Shown: positions 34,590-43,076, numbered from the stretch's first letter. The stretch is DNA of 64,000 nt from Dehalobacter alkaniphilus (GCA_040500365.1 CP148031.1:2728001-2792000); one strand, 5' to 3'. Notes: a model not told the origin generated them from the sequence alone. Translations and numbers: made by a program.

Positions 34590-35390
34590 ATGAATATGTT
34601 TTGGCACGAGCTTAACTCGCTGCGAAAATCGACGATTCTATGGACATGCACTTTGATTGCACTCGCTGGGATTTACTTTTCTGTCTATCCCGCAATTGCG
34701 AATGATGCGGCAGATTTTAAAAGGCTGCTGGGCGGCTACCCGGCGTCGGTGAGGGCAATACTCGGTATTTCGCTTGACAGCATCACTTCTCTTTTGGGCT
34801 TTTATTCGATGATATTCACATTTATCACACTGTGCGGTGCCATTCAGGCCATGAATCTCGGCGTCTCCATTCTTTCCAAAGAAACGAGGGAAAGGACAGC
34901 CGATTTTCTTCTCGTCAAGCCTGTTTCGCGTTCGGCTATTGTCAGCTCCAAGCTTCTGGCTGCACTAACCATGCTCATAATCACGAACGTAATCTATTAT
35001 GCGGCTGCCTCCATCCTTGCCGCCATGGTTAAGACAGCGGATTTCAGCGTTACGCTGTTTTTTATGATCAATCTCACGCTGCTTTTCATTCAGCTCATTT
35101 TTTTCTCAATCGGGGCTGCAGTCGCGGTGATCATTCCAAAGTTAAAATCCGTGCTTCCGGTCTCACTCGGGGTCGTTTTTGGATTTTTCTTTATCGGAGC
35201 GCTTTTAGCCGCCGGTGAAAATGATGCGGCACGCTTTCTCTCACCGTTTAAATATTTTAATCCTTCTTATATTATTAGAAATTCAAACTATGAAGCCCCC
35301 TACCTTATCACAGGCGCTGTTATTGTTATTATTGCAACGGTAACCACCTATATCATTTATGCCAAAAAAGATATCCATGCCGTGAGCTGA
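34590..35390 (+). CDS. ABC-2-type transporter permease 1
   Basis: 266 residues from the ATG at 34590 (AAGGAGG 10 bases upstream; a TTG at 34581 is less likely). Six hydrophobic segments, and the loop LSKETRERTADFLLVKPVSRS is the cytoplasmic signature of ABC-2 subfamily permeases (ABC2_membrane_3/5-like). Same architecture as permease 2 at 35426, with about one third of positions alike by eye, so the two probably heterodimerise with the upstream ATPase. Confidence 0.88.
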   Translation: MNMFWHELNSLRKSTILWTCTLIALAGIYFSVYPAIANDAADFKRLLGGYPASVRAILGISLDSITSLLGFYSMIFTFITLCGAIQAMNLGVSILSKETRERTADFLLVKPVSRSAIVSSKLLAALTMLIITNVIYYAAASILAAMVKTADFSVTLFFMINLTLLFIQLIFFSIGAAVAVIIPKLKSVLPVSLGVVFGFFFIGALLAAGENDAARFLSPFKYFNPSYIIRNSNYEAPYLITGAVIVIIATVTTYIIYAKKDIHAVS

Positions 35391-35425
35391 TTAACTTTGG
35401 GTTTCACTAAAAGGGAGGTCGGATC

Positions 35426-36220
35426 ATGAATATTTTTTTAAGAGAATTAAAGGCCAATAAAAAAGCATTGATCATATGGTGCGTTTGTATGTTTTTGGGA
35501 GTTTTAAGCGGCATGGGTAAATATACCGCCTATTCGGCAGGCGGACAGTACAACAAAATTTTTGACAATATACCCTACTCCATCAAAGCGCTGTTGGGAA
35601 TGGGCTCATTCGATGTAACCACGATGTCCGGGTATTTTGCAATGTTGTTTCTTTACATTGAGATTGCGGCTGCCATCCATGCTGTTTTGCTCGGAGCCGG
35701 TATTGTTGCCAAAGAGGAACGCGACAAGACGACCGAATTTCTGATGATCAAGCCCGTCTCAAGAGATACCATTATCACTTCCAAGCTTCTTGCAGCCTTT
35801 GTGAATGTGGTCATTCTGAATGTTGTAACGCTTGTTTCTTCACTTGTTATGGTCGCTGCTTACAATAAGGGAAATGACATTTCAAGTGAAATAGTAATGT
35901 TCATGTTGAGCATGTTCATCGTTCAGCTTATCTTCCTTTCGCTTGGAACAGCACTGTCAGCTTTCCTCAAGAATCCGAAAACTTCGGGTTCCCTTGCCGC
36001 GGGGATACTCTTCGCTGCATTCGTGATATCCAAAATAACGGACATAACAGACAAGCTGAACGCTCTTAACCTACTCTCGCCTTTTAAATATTTTAGTTAT
36101 GTTAATTTGGCAGAGGGTAATGGGCTCGACCTAACGGCTGTTATACTCTCGCTCGGGCTTGTTTCTATCTTTTGTATCTCCACCTATGTCTTTTACCGAA
36201 AAAGGGATCTGCACGTTTAA
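35426..36220 (+). CDS. ABC-2-type transporter permease 2
   Basis: 264 residues, six transmembrane segments, loop VAKEERDKTTEFLMIKPVSRD. Paralogue of the preceding gene (for example both have FLSPFKYF/LLSPFKYF near residue 215). GGGAGGTCGGATC before the ATG. Last gene of the exporter operon; no terminator with a clear T-run was found in the following 260 bases, which contain only gene remnants. Confidence 0.88.
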   Translation: MNIFLRELKANKKALIIWCVCMFLGVLSGMGKYTAYSAGGQYNKIFDNIPYSIKALLGMGSFDVTTMSGYFAMLFLYIEIAAAIHAVLLGAGIVAKEERDKTTEFLMIKPVSRDTIITSKLLAAFVNVVILNVVTLVSSLVMVAAYNKGNDISSEIVMFMLSMFIVQLIFLSLGTALSAFLKNPKTSGSLAAGILFAAFVISKITDITDKLNALNLLSPFKYFSYVNLAEGNGLDLTAVILSLGLVSIFCISTYVFYRKRDLHV

Positions 36221-36361
36221 CCCTTCAGCCGGGTATCTTCATCTTCACTTAATCCCTTTCGATAAGGTCTGTCGCAGGTCATTGCATCCTATGAATCTGC
36301 AACCGCAATAGGGGCCGTATTAGTGTATTCCCTACATTTTTTCCTATCAATGCGATCCTCA

Positions 36362-36493
36362 TTAAATCAATTCATTCCAAAGATTCATAAAAGCATTGCT
36401 GTCTACTTTAAAGAATAAATCAACACCGTTGTAGTAAACATATCCCTCTTTAAAAAGCCTTAGTTGGACTTTACTGCCGTCATTCAAGGTTAC
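36362..36493 (-). pseudogene. C-terminal fragment fused behind the truncated sigma gene
   Basis: In a different frame from the sigma gene, the minus strand continues VTLNDGSKVQLRLFKEGYVY, then YNGVDLFF, KVDSNAFMNLWNELI and TAA at 36362. This is a typical end of a secreted or anti-sigma-type protein. The fragment starts exactly where the sigma factor breaks, so a deletion removed the end of the sigma gene and most of this downstream gene. Confidence 0.6.
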
Positions 36494-36887
36494 GTATTTG
36501 CTTAATCGAATAATCTTCAACATAAAACAGATAGATCACTGCTTTTAATTTTACAGGGAGCTTAAGAATCTCCTTCATGACATCACTGTCAATAGGATCT
36601 TCATAGTACGCTTCTATCGCCTCCATTTTTATAACGCGTTTGTGCCACACACTCCGAAGCCTATCTTTGCAAAGATTTACAGTAATTTTGATCAGCCAGG
36701 CCTTTTCGTGTTGATCATCGTTAAACCCAGGTGAGTTGTACAATAGTTTACAAAATGCGTCTTGCATGACTTCTTCCGCATCTTCTTTACTTCCAAGATG
36801 AACCATGGCGATTTTAAAAAGCATCTCGCCATAACTACTGTATTTTGTTGAAAAAGTGTTCGTAAGCCGCGGTGACGATTCTTGCAT
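36480..36887 (-). pseudogene. ECF sigma factor truncated in region 4
   Basis: 135 codons from the ATG at 36887 (GGAG ten bases upstream). Region 2 is intact (YGEMLFKIAMVHLGSKEDAEEV, MQDAFCKLL, EKAWLIKITVNLCKDRLRS). The start of region 4 is present (KLPVKLKAVIYLFYVEDYSIKQI), but it ends RNLE* before the -35-recognition helix (IAEILNISEGTVKSRL-type). Without that helix it should not recognise promoters normally. The 3' junction with an unrelated frame marks a deletion. Confidence 0.7.
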
Positions 36888-37016
36888 AGGGTAAATTCTC
36901 CTTTCATCCATAAAACGAGTGAACTCAGGAAAAAGTCACATTCTTTTCCAGAGAGTCCTAACCTTACCCTAGACGAACTTTGCGCTCTCTTTCTGATATT
37001 CAGACTTATATAAAAT

Positions 37017-37054
37017 AAAAAACTGATGAACATGTCATTGTTCACCAGTTTTTT
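37017..37054. terminator. Bidirectional terminator between sigma remnant and DNRLRE gene
   Basis: AAAACTG-A-TGAACA, loop TGTCAT, TGTTCA-C-CAGTTTT, flanked by A-run and T-run. The surrounding 36912-37149 holds no gene. Confidence 0.7.
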
Positions 37055-37167
37055 CGTAACAGAAGGAAAATATCAATCGTAGCCTGAAACATCTTGTCCC
37101 AAAAAACATATGATGTACAAACTCGAATTTTCAGTTACAGTCATTAATTTTGAGAGAAGGTATGAAA

Positions 37168-38244
37168 ATGGCTACGCTAACCCTGAATATACCCGATACG
37201 ACTTTCGTCTCATCTTACCTGCCCGACATGAATTTTTCATCCTACCCACTGGTTTATTCCGGTACAGATAGTTCATTTCAAAACTGCATCAGTTTCCTGC
37301 AAATTGTTTTGCCTGTGTTACCGGTCACTTCCGTTGACAGTGCCTTGCTCGAATTATCTGTGATTGTTAAAAGCGGTGCTGCTCCAAGTCCGCTTGTTGT
37401 CAACAGAGTAACCGATCCATTTAGTACAGCCACCGTGACTTACAATACACGTCCTGCTTTCACTGCAACACCATCCGAGATTGATATTACAACAGAAGAT
37501 TTATATACCACTGTCCAAATTGATGTCATAACGCTGATCAATGGTTGGCTGAACGGAACTTATCCCAACAACGGCATGGCGTTGACGAATTCTGACGGCA
37601 CTTCTGTCGTTGCAGTTGCCACGAATAGCATCAACTACGAACCATTTGATCCAAGATTAGTTTTAACTTACACCCCGGTGAAACCGGATACTGCGCTTTG
37701 CTTCAGCTATGCGCAGTTGGCGCACCTTATTGAGCAGCTGATCACCTTGTATCCCACAAATACCATGTCCGTTTTTTTAACAGGTTTTAGTCCTTCCGCG
37801 ATCACCGGGACTCCGTATCAACTGTATGTATCCCCCGAAGGAACCTACGGAATGATTTTTATTTTGCTTGATAACGGACAGCAAGAAGCGATTCCGCTCA
37901 ATGCCATTGCCGCAATTTATACAGGCGATGGAACGGTATACGATCCTTCGATCACCTACCTGCCCCCGCCACAGTTCCCAGACGGTTGTGACAAAAACCT
38001 GATTACTGCTTATCACGACTATGTGCCGGTTTCAACAGATGTCCAAATGTATTTGGGGTCTATCGTTCAGGCTTCAGGACTGGTTTATAAAAATGAATAT
38101 GGCATCTTGGTCCTGTCTGATGCAGATGGCAATACACCTGTCTTTATCCCGGTTATGAATATAACCTCCATTTTCCCGGTAACTCAGAACAGCAGCGGCC
38201 AAAAGGCTGCCCTCCCCCGAATTGCCATTACAAACAAAACGTGA
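37168..38244 (+). CDS. DNRLRE-domain protein
   Basis: 358 residues from the ATG at 37168 (AGAGAAGG seven bases upstream; ATG 37162 also in frame). The first about 170 residues are a DNRLRE/CBM-like beta sandwich: TLTLNIPDTTFVSSYLPDMN, DSALLELSVIV, VTYNTRPAF, IDVITLINGWLNGTYPNNGMAL, DPRLVLTYTP. The C-terminal part resembles spore-surface proteins with short beta repeats (LDNGQQEAIPLNAIAAIYTGDG). No signal peptide is evident, which suggests release with the mother cell or spore coat association (inference). Own terminator follows. Confidence 0.75.
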   Translation: MATLTLNIPDTTFVSSYLPDMNFSSYPLVYSGTDSSFQNCISFLQIVLPVLPVTSVDSALLELSVIVKSGAAPSPLVVNRVTDPFSTATVTYNTRPAFTATPSEIDITTEDLYTTVQIDVITLINGWLNGTYPNNGMALTNSDGTSVVAVATNSINYEPFDPRLVLTYTPVKPDTALCFSYAQLAHLIEQLITLYPTNTMSVFLTGFSPSAITGTPYQLYVSPEGTYGMIFILLDNGQQEAIPLNAIAAIYTGDGTVYDPSITYLPPPQFPDGCDKNLITAYHDYVPVSTDVQMYLGSIVQASGLVYKNEYGILVLSDADGNTPVFIPVMNITSIFPVTQNSSGQKAALPRIAITNKT

Positions 38245-38272
38245 CCAAAACCGTTCCGCCGTACGCAGTATT

Positions 38273-38320
38273 CTGCCTTTGAAATCAGGATCTCTTCAGC
38301 CTGACTTCAAAGGCAGTTTT
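38273..38320 (+). terminator. Terminator of the DNRLRE gene
   Basis: CTGCCTTTGAAATCAGG, 10-base loop, CCTGACTTCAAAGGCAG (17-bp stem with mismatch), then TTTT. It overlaps the end of the radical SAM remnant on the other strand. Confidence 0.85.
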
Positions 38321-38466
38321 GTTGAAAGTTCTTCAATTTCCCGAATAACATGTTTAATCGGTTTATTTCAAAATACTTTATGAACATAAGCACAGCTATT
38401 TTAGCAAAATTCACACTGAAAAGGACAACCCCGGCTGGTTAATACGGTATTGGTATACGGCATCAT
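38296..38466 (-). pseudogene. Remnant of a B12-binding-type radical SAM gene with in-frame stops
   Basis: Reading one frame through two stops gives MMPYTNTVLTSRGCPFQCEF, C, stop, NSCAYVHKVF, stop, NKPIKHVIREIEELSTKL. TSRGCPxxCxFC is the cluster-binding CxxxCxxC of radical SAM enzymes with an N-terminal cobalamin domain, and the following IREIEEL matches the conserved next helix. Only about 55 codons remain. The fragment is joined to the truncated C-terminus of the LCP gene, another deletion scar. Confidence 0.65.
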
Positions 38467-40019
38467 AGTAGAAATACCGCTGTTATGACCCCCGATCCGG
38501 CCGCATTTGTCGCTGTTGCGCCCGGTACTGTGAAATAGTTTGCGCCAATGCCTTCCAATGTATATCCTTCTTTCGGAACCAGTGTGATGGTCGCTGTGTA
38601 TTGCTGGCCTTCCACAAAGAGGGCGTCGGCCGGTGTCCAAGTGACCGACCCCGTATACTGCTCCGTTTCGGTGATCGCTGTCACAGGTGCCGCTCCCGGT
38701 GCGGGCGGTGTAACCCCGGCTATTCCCGAAATGTCGATGGTGGCTGCTGACGCTATAGGTGGTAACGCCTTGAACACTGCCGTAATGACCCCGGATCCTG
38801 CAGCATTATGCGCTGCTGCTCCCGGTACGGTAAAGAAGTTCGCACCGACGCCTTTTAAGGTATACCCTGCTTTAGGAACGAGCGTAATCGTCGCTGTATA
38901 TTCCTGACCTGCAACAAAGGTACTGTCAGCAGGCGACCAGGTGATTGTTCCTGAATACTGCTCCGTTTGGATCGTAGTCACGGGTATGGCTCCCGGTTCA
39001 GGTGCAGTTACGCCGGATATTTCCGGTATATCGATCGCAGCTGCCGTAGACGGGGCCGCAAGGTGGGCTTTAACTTCCGGATCCAAGGAGGCAAGGACCG
39101 TACTGTCCCAGACTTTATCGGTGGTTTTACCCAAAAGAAGGTTCTGAGCGACTTCTTTGGCTGCGTCTCTGTTTACCTCCCAGTAGCTTAACCCGTCAAG
39201 ATTAATCGCATCGCCGGGCAGTGTTTGGGTCACGATCGTTGCCTCTTCAAAGGACTTGGCCGCCCCGGCGAGTTTTAGGAGATCTTTCAGAGACAAGTCT
39301 GTTTCCACAGCCTTCATTAATTCCGGAATTAGCTCGGGCAATTTTAATAGGGTGGCAGGCTGAAGCATTTTTTTACCTACAGCGGTCAGTACTTTCTGCT
39401 GCCTGGCGGTTCTCCCGATATCGGCGGTTGCGTCATGACGGAAACGGGCATATTGGAGCGCTTTTGTCCCGTCTAATTCCTGTACCCCGGCTTTTAGGTT
39501 GATATAGCCGTCCTCTTTATCCCCGGTCTCATACTTCATGTCTTTTTCCACGTCAATGGTGATCCCGTCCAGCGTATCGATCATGTCCTTGAACCCATCA
39601 AAATTCGTCAGGACATACCCGTCCAGCTCAATACCGGTCAGTTCGGTAACCTGTTTTTCCAGCTCCGGAATCCCTTTTAACATGGGAACGGCATTGATCT
39701 TACAATAGTTTTTTGATCCGGGGAGCGTTACCCGGGTGTCTCTCGGAATGGACAGTAAGGAAATAAGTTTCGTCTTCGGGTCAAAGCTGGCTACAATAAT
39801 CGAGTCCGAATTGTAAGAACTTGCCCCTGGCCTTTTATCCGTCCCGATCAAAAGAATACTGACCCGATTGTTCAAATTCACACTGTCGCCGGGCAGACTG
39901 CCTCCCTTAGCGAAATAGAAGGCAAATGCTGCCGTCCCGGCAACAATGCCTGCGATTACCAGTGCTATGATCATAAAAACTTTTTTCAGTTTTTTCTTCT
40001 TTTTCTTTTTTTCAACCAT
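38463..40019 (-). CDS. LytR-CpsA-Psr (LCP) family protein with two C-terminal repeats
   Basis: 518 residues from the ATG at 40019 (GGGGTGA upstream). A basic cytoplasmic stretch (KKKKKKKLKK) and one transmembrane helix anchor the protein. The LCP domain (about 55-300) shows LLIGTDKRPGASSYNSDSI, SIPRDTRVTLPG, KINAVPM, DGFKDMIDTLDGI and ALQYARFRHDATADIGRTARQ. LCP enzymes transfer wall polymers such as teichoic acid to peptidoglycan. Two 90-residue tandem repeats follow (ATITLVPKAGYTLKGVGANF... AAGSGVITAVF), with a likely surface-binding role. The second repeat ends abruptly at the radical SAM remnant, so more repeats may have been lost. Confidence 0.9.
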   Translation of the reverse strand: MVEKKKKKKKLKKVFMIIALVIAGIVAGTAAFAFYFAKGGSLPGDSVNLNNRVSILLIGTDKRPGASSYNSDSIIVASFDPKTKLISLLSIPRDTRVTLPGSKNYCKINAVPMLKGIPELEKQVTELTGIELDGYVLTNFDGFKDMIDTLDGITIDVEKDMKYETGDKEDGYINLKAGVQELDGTKALQYARFRHDATADIGRTARQQKVLTAVGKKMLQPATLLKLPELIPELMKAVETDLSLKDLLKLAGAAKSFEEATIVTQTLPGDAINLDGLSYWEVNRDAAKEVAQNLLLGKTTDKVWDSTVLASLDPEVKAHLAAPSTAAAIDIPEISGVTAPEPGAIPVTTIQTEQYSGTITWSPADSTFVAGQEYTATITLVPKAGYTLKGVGANFFTVPGAAAHNAAGSGVITAVFKALPPIASAATIDISGIAGVTPPAPGAAPVTAITETEQYTGSVTWTPADALFVEGQQYTATITLVPKEGYTLEGIGANYFTVPGATATNAAGSGVITAVFLL

Positions 40020-40053
40020 TACATTCACCCCATTTTGATTTTGTGCCATAAAA

Positions 40054-40082
40054 AACATACCACTTATTACCGCGGGTATCAA
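40054..40082 (-). promoter_or_regulatory. Probable promoter of the LCP gene
   Basis: Minus strand TTGATA (40082-40077), 17 bases, TATGTT (40059-40054), 35 bases before the ATG. Confidence 0.5.
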
Positions 40083-40250
40083 TACCAATTTTTTGTTATT
40101 CTGCCAACTAAGCAATAAATTTTATCGCAGTATCCAACATTTCTTGCTTAGTGAAATCGATTTGATCTGATTTTTGAGATAGTACCATTATTCTCGGCAT
40201 GCAATTTGAGAGATCATTGGCAAATAATTTTTACAAAACCAGAGAAAACT

Positions 40251-40291
40251 AATGAATACTTACTCTTCTAAAATGAATACTTACTCTTCTA
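40251..40291 (+). repeat. 20-bp direct repeat before the ferritin-like gene
   Basis: AATGAATACTTACTCTTCTA occurs at 40251-40270 and 40272-40291, immediately upstream of the ribosome binding site TAGGAG. It may duplicate a regulator-binding site or be a recent slippage event. Confidence 0.75.
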
Positions 40292-40304
40292 TAGGAGATT
40301 TAAA

Positions 40305-40820
40305 ATGGATGAAAAACGAACAGCAAAATTAAAAAGGATCTACGAGCTAGAGAACCTTCAGATTCATTATTATCAGTCCCAATTGTCTGAAAGCGACGAC
40401 CCGATATTTAACAAAGCTCTATTCAAAATCGTCGAAGCTGATAAAAAGCATGCCGGATTTTTTACTGAGCTTTTTCTTGAACATAACGTAGACATCCCGC
40501 TAATCACAGCAGGTATTGCCGACATTGCCGGGAGCATTATCGGGGAGGCGATTGAATTAGCCGGGCAGAAAAATATCTGTAAGATTGGGTTTGCCTTAGA
40601 AAATCAGATATTGGAAATATACGCTCACTTAGTAGAAGAAAACCTAAATTCAGATTTATTAGATAAGCTCATAGACTTTAAGATTGATAAGGAATTTCAT
40701 GCCTTATGGCTGCAACACTATGCTCAGTATCTAAAACACCAAAAATTCTATAGCAATAATCTTATCCAAGATTCCATTGAAGATCATCCAACCGTGAATA
40801 TGAATGTGCGTTTGATCTGA
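40305..40820 (+). CDS. Ferritin-like (rubrerythrin/DUF-type) helical protein
   Basis: 171 residues. IYELENLQIHYYQSQL, FKIVEADKKHAGFFTELFLE, FALENQILEIYAHLVEE and KIDKEFHALWLQHYAQYL form four helices with E and ExxH-like placements at the expected spacing for a di-iron four-helix bundle. It is related in style, not in close sequence, to the protein at 13856. Likely oxygen or peroxide defence or metal storage. TAGGAG ribosome binding site. A terminator follows at 40924. Confidence 0.65.
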   Translation: MDEKRTAKLKRIYELENLQIHYYQSQLSESDDPIFNKALFKIVEADKKHAGFFTELFLEHNVDIPLITAGIADIAGSIIGEAIELAGQKNICKIGFALENQILEIYAHLVEENLNSDLLDKLIDFKIDKEFHALWLQHYAQYLKHQKFYSNNLIQDSIEDHPTVNMNVRLI

Positions 40821-40923
40821 ATGATTTCAATTCCAGGCAGTTAAACAAGAGATCTATGAACCTCAGATAGAACTTTCGGGGCAAAAAAAGAACAAAAAAG
40901 GCACGCCAAGGAATAATCGCCAC

Positions 40924-40947
40924 AAAACCGCCATCGGCGGTTTTTTT
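40924..40947 (+). terminator. Terminator downstream of the ferritin-like gene
   Basis: AAAACCGCC-ATC-GGCGGTTTT plus TTT. The preceding A-run would let it work on the minus strand too. The rest of 40821-41190 shows only a TATAAT box at about 41141-41147 for the next gene. Confidence 0.8.
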
Positions 40948-41190
40948 AGTGCTTTTCAAAATAAAAAGTCTTCAGCCAGGTAATCCGAAACGTCAGCCTG
41001 AAGGTGCTCGATATATAAATTGGTCATCCAGACCATTTCCATTGCACTAGAAACACTGTAAAATATATTTATAGCTTTGTCCAAAGGCAAAAACAAAAAT
41101 ATTTTGTGCAAACATATGTTCCCATATCATCCATTATATGGTATAATAAGGATATTAGGAAGTAACATCAACTGAAAGGAGGTAAAACAG

Positions 41191-41646
41191 ATGGATAACG
41201 ATCAATTTCAGGAACTGGTACTGGATCAATTGGGTTCTCTTGGGAATAGAATGGAACGACTTGATAGCCGGCAGGATCGATTCGAAGAAGGGCTGCAGCA
41301 ACTTCACTCTAATCAGCAGCAGCTCAAGGCAAGTCAGCAGCAACTTCACTCTGATCAGCAGCAGCTCAAGGCAAGTCAGCAGCAGCTTCACTCTAGTCAG
41401 CAAGAGCTCAAGGCAGGCCAGCAGCAAATCTGGACGAGTATAGATACAATTGCCGTTAGCCAAGAGCAGATGCAGCAAGACATACAAACAATTAAGGGGG
41501 ACATCATCAATATTCGCCAAAGCCAAGCGCGTGTGGAGCATGATCTTTCTGGAAAAGTCAATGCTTTATTCGATTTCCGCGAGAGTCAGATCGAAACCAA
41601 TCAACGTGTTTCTGAAAGACTAGAACGGCTTGAAGCTAAACGATAA
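41191..41646 (+). CDS. Coiled-coil protein with 14-residue repeats
   Basis: 151 residues, fully helical by composition. Three near-identical 14-residue units (QQLHSNQQQLKASQ; QQLHSDQQQLKASQ; QQLHSSQQELKAGQ) keep a heptad pattern and are followed by further heptads (DIQTIKGDIINIRQSQARVE). The N-terminus matches the small protein at 21468. Such proteins resemble phage or transposon-linked DUF-type coiled coils; no function can be given. AAAGGAGG before the ATG and TATAAT 40 bases upstream suggest good expression. Confidence 0.7.
   Translation: MDNDQFQELVLDQLGSLGNRMERLDSRQDRFEEGLQQLHSNQQQLKASQQQLHSDQQQLKASQQQLHSSQQELKAGQQQIWTSIDTIAVSQEQMQQDIQTIKGDIINIRQSQARVEHDLSGKVNALFDFRESQIETNQRVSERLERLEAKR
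41296..41421 (+). repeat. 42-bp in-frame tandem repeat, three units
   Basis: Units start at 41296, 41338 and 41380 and differ by only a few bases, so copy number could vary between strains without breaking the frame. Confidence 0.8.
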
Positions 41647-41698
41647 ATATTTTCTAGATTTGTTAGACGAGGTCTTTTACATAACGGTTTTATTTACG

Positions 41699-42580
41699 TT
41701 AATGAAGATACGTTGTTGAAGATAAAATTTTCCCGTTAAAATAAACCAGATCACCTTCCGGATAATGCCAGACTGCCTTTAAAATGGTCGGTTTGAAGAT
41801 GCCGTTCTCATTCCTCTCATAACCTTCATATACCGCCGACCAGGGGATGCTTTGCTTACTGCCGTCAAAACCTACAGCCATTCGGTCATTGGTGGTAAAT
41901 TCAAGCATTTCTCCCGTTTCATTGAAGGTAAAGATGCCGCTCGCGCTTATACCGAAGGAAGTAATCGACGCTTTGGCATGCGTATCGTCAATCGCTTCCC
42001 AAGTGATGTAGCCTTGTAAGGCAATGTTCGGTACATACAAACTCTCTGCGAGCACCGTTGCCAGACAGGCCTCATCCATTTCGACACCCTTTTGGTCAAA
42101 CAGCGTAAAGGCTTTGGCGATTACACCTTTCATGGAGCCCACGCCCTGATTGTAACTGTCGAAGCCCTGAAAAGGTATTCCGTACATCGCACTGTCAATG
42201 AAAGCCAAGCGGTTCGGCGTTTCAACAAAGTTGTACTGCGTATAGTCAATGGTAAGCGTTGCCTTATCCACGCCGGTGGAGAAAGGTACATCTTTAAATT
42301 CGGTTTTCATCCAGGACATTTTGGAAGTACCGATATAGCCGCAGTGGTTAAAATATTTTTGTACAGGCTCAGGCAGATCAGCAATATCCTGCTGCGAAAA
42401 CATTTCTGTTTCCGGTTGGGTCTCGGAAATAAGCTGGGCAGCCGTCTTATTAAAGTCTGATTTTAAAGACGAATAAGGTTGGATAAAGTAAATGACGGCC
42501 AGCAAAATAATCGCTGCAAGAATACCTGTAACAACACCTAACGTTATCATTTTTTTACTCCTTAATCTCTTCATTTTCAT
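41699..42580 (-). CDS. DUF6544-family membrane-anchored protein
   Basis: 293 residues. One N-terminal transmembrane helix (MITLGVVTGILAAIILLAVIYF) and a large extracellular domain with LPEPVQKYFNHCGYIG, NFVETPNRLAFIDSAMYGI, GSMKGVIAKAFTLFDQKG, TWEAIDDTHAKASIT and GYERNENGIFKPTILKAVWHY. This fits the DUF6544 pattern. Its start overlaps the 3' end of the MarR gene by 26 bases, indicating cotranscription. Function unknown; the pairing suggests a stress-induced envelope protein. Confidence 0.75.
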   Translation of the reverse strand: MKMKRLRSKKMITLGVVTGILAAIILLAVIYFIQPYSSLKSDFNKTAAQLISETQPETEMFSQQDIADLPEPVQKYFNHCGYIGTSKMSWMKTEFKDVPFSTGVDKATLTIDYTQYNFVETPNRLAFIDSAMYGIPFQGFDSYNQGVGSMKGVIAKAFTLFDQKGVEMDEACLATVLAESLYVPNIALQGYITWEAIDDTHAKASITSFGISASGIFTFNETGEMLEFTTNDRMAVGFDGSKQSIPWSAVYEGYERNENGIFKPTILKAVWHYPEGDLVYFNGKILSSTTYLH

Positions 42581-43016
42581 TCTCCATCATTTCGATATTG
42601 TGGCCGAGCTTGACTAACCCTTGGTAAAATCCATCTGTTAATTCAGGGTCAAATCCGTTAAAAAGCTTCTGCATGAATGCCAATTCTCTCTGTCTCCGTT
42701 CCCCAAAATAGGTGTTGAATTTTGGGGTGAGTGCAATTCTCAAAGCTCTGGCATCATTTTTGTCTTTGGAGATGGTTATAAATCCGCTTTCTTCGAGCGT
42801 CGCTGCCAGGCGTTTGGCATTCTGCCTGGAATAACCGATGTAATCAGCTGCTTCGCTAACCGTCGGCGGTTCTTCAAAATGGGCTACACTGACTAAAAAA
42901 AGCCACTGCTTAATGGTAATATTCTTATCAAAAGCATCCCCAAGTACCTGCAGCCTGTTTGACAATACAAAGATGGTTCCGAAAATATTAGCCTGTTGTT
43001 CCAGTTCGTTCATCAT
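42555..43016 (-). CDS. MarR-family transcriptional regulator
   Basis: 153 residues from the first of two ATGs at 43016 (GGAGGCG upstream). ITIKQWLFLVSVAHFEEPPT, VSEAADYIGYSRQNAKRLAA and the wing ISKDKNDARALRIALT show the winged helix of MarR. The promoter at 43058-43086 carries two identical palindromes, one in the -10/-35 spacer, so the operon is very probably self-repressed and induced by a ligand. Confidence 0.9.
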   Translation of the reverse strand: MMNELEQQANIFGTIFVLSNRLQVLGDAFDKNITIKQWLFLVSVAHFEEPPTVSEAADYIGYSRQNAKRLAATLEESGFITISKDKNDARALRIALTPKFNTYFGERRQRELAFMQKLFNGFDPELTDGFYQGLVKLGHNIEMMENENEEIKE

Positions 43017-43039
43017 TTTTTCGCCTCCATAAACAAAAG

Positions 43040-43076
43040 GTAACATGTTACTTTTTTAGTATACGTAACATGTTAC
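43040..43076 (-). promoter_or_regulatory. Paired MarR operators GTAACATGTTAC
   Basis: Two perfect 12-bp palindromes at 43040-43051 and 43065-43076, 25 bases apart, themselves inverted as AAGGTAACATGTTAC...GTAACATGTTACCTT. One covers the promoter spacer and the other the start-site region. Confidence 0.8.

Noticed and set aside
38401..38640. 79-codon minus ORF ending in CEFC
   Set aside because: Its first part is an alternative frame of the LCP repeats; only the last 22 codons belong to the radical SAM remnant.
40108..40200. 30-codon minus ORF (MPRIMVLSQKSDQIDFTKQE and on) upstream of the LCP gene
   Set aside because: Coding-like residues but no ribosome binding site. It ends in a 9-bp inverted repeat (40107-40115/40144-40152) and could be a gene tail or chance.
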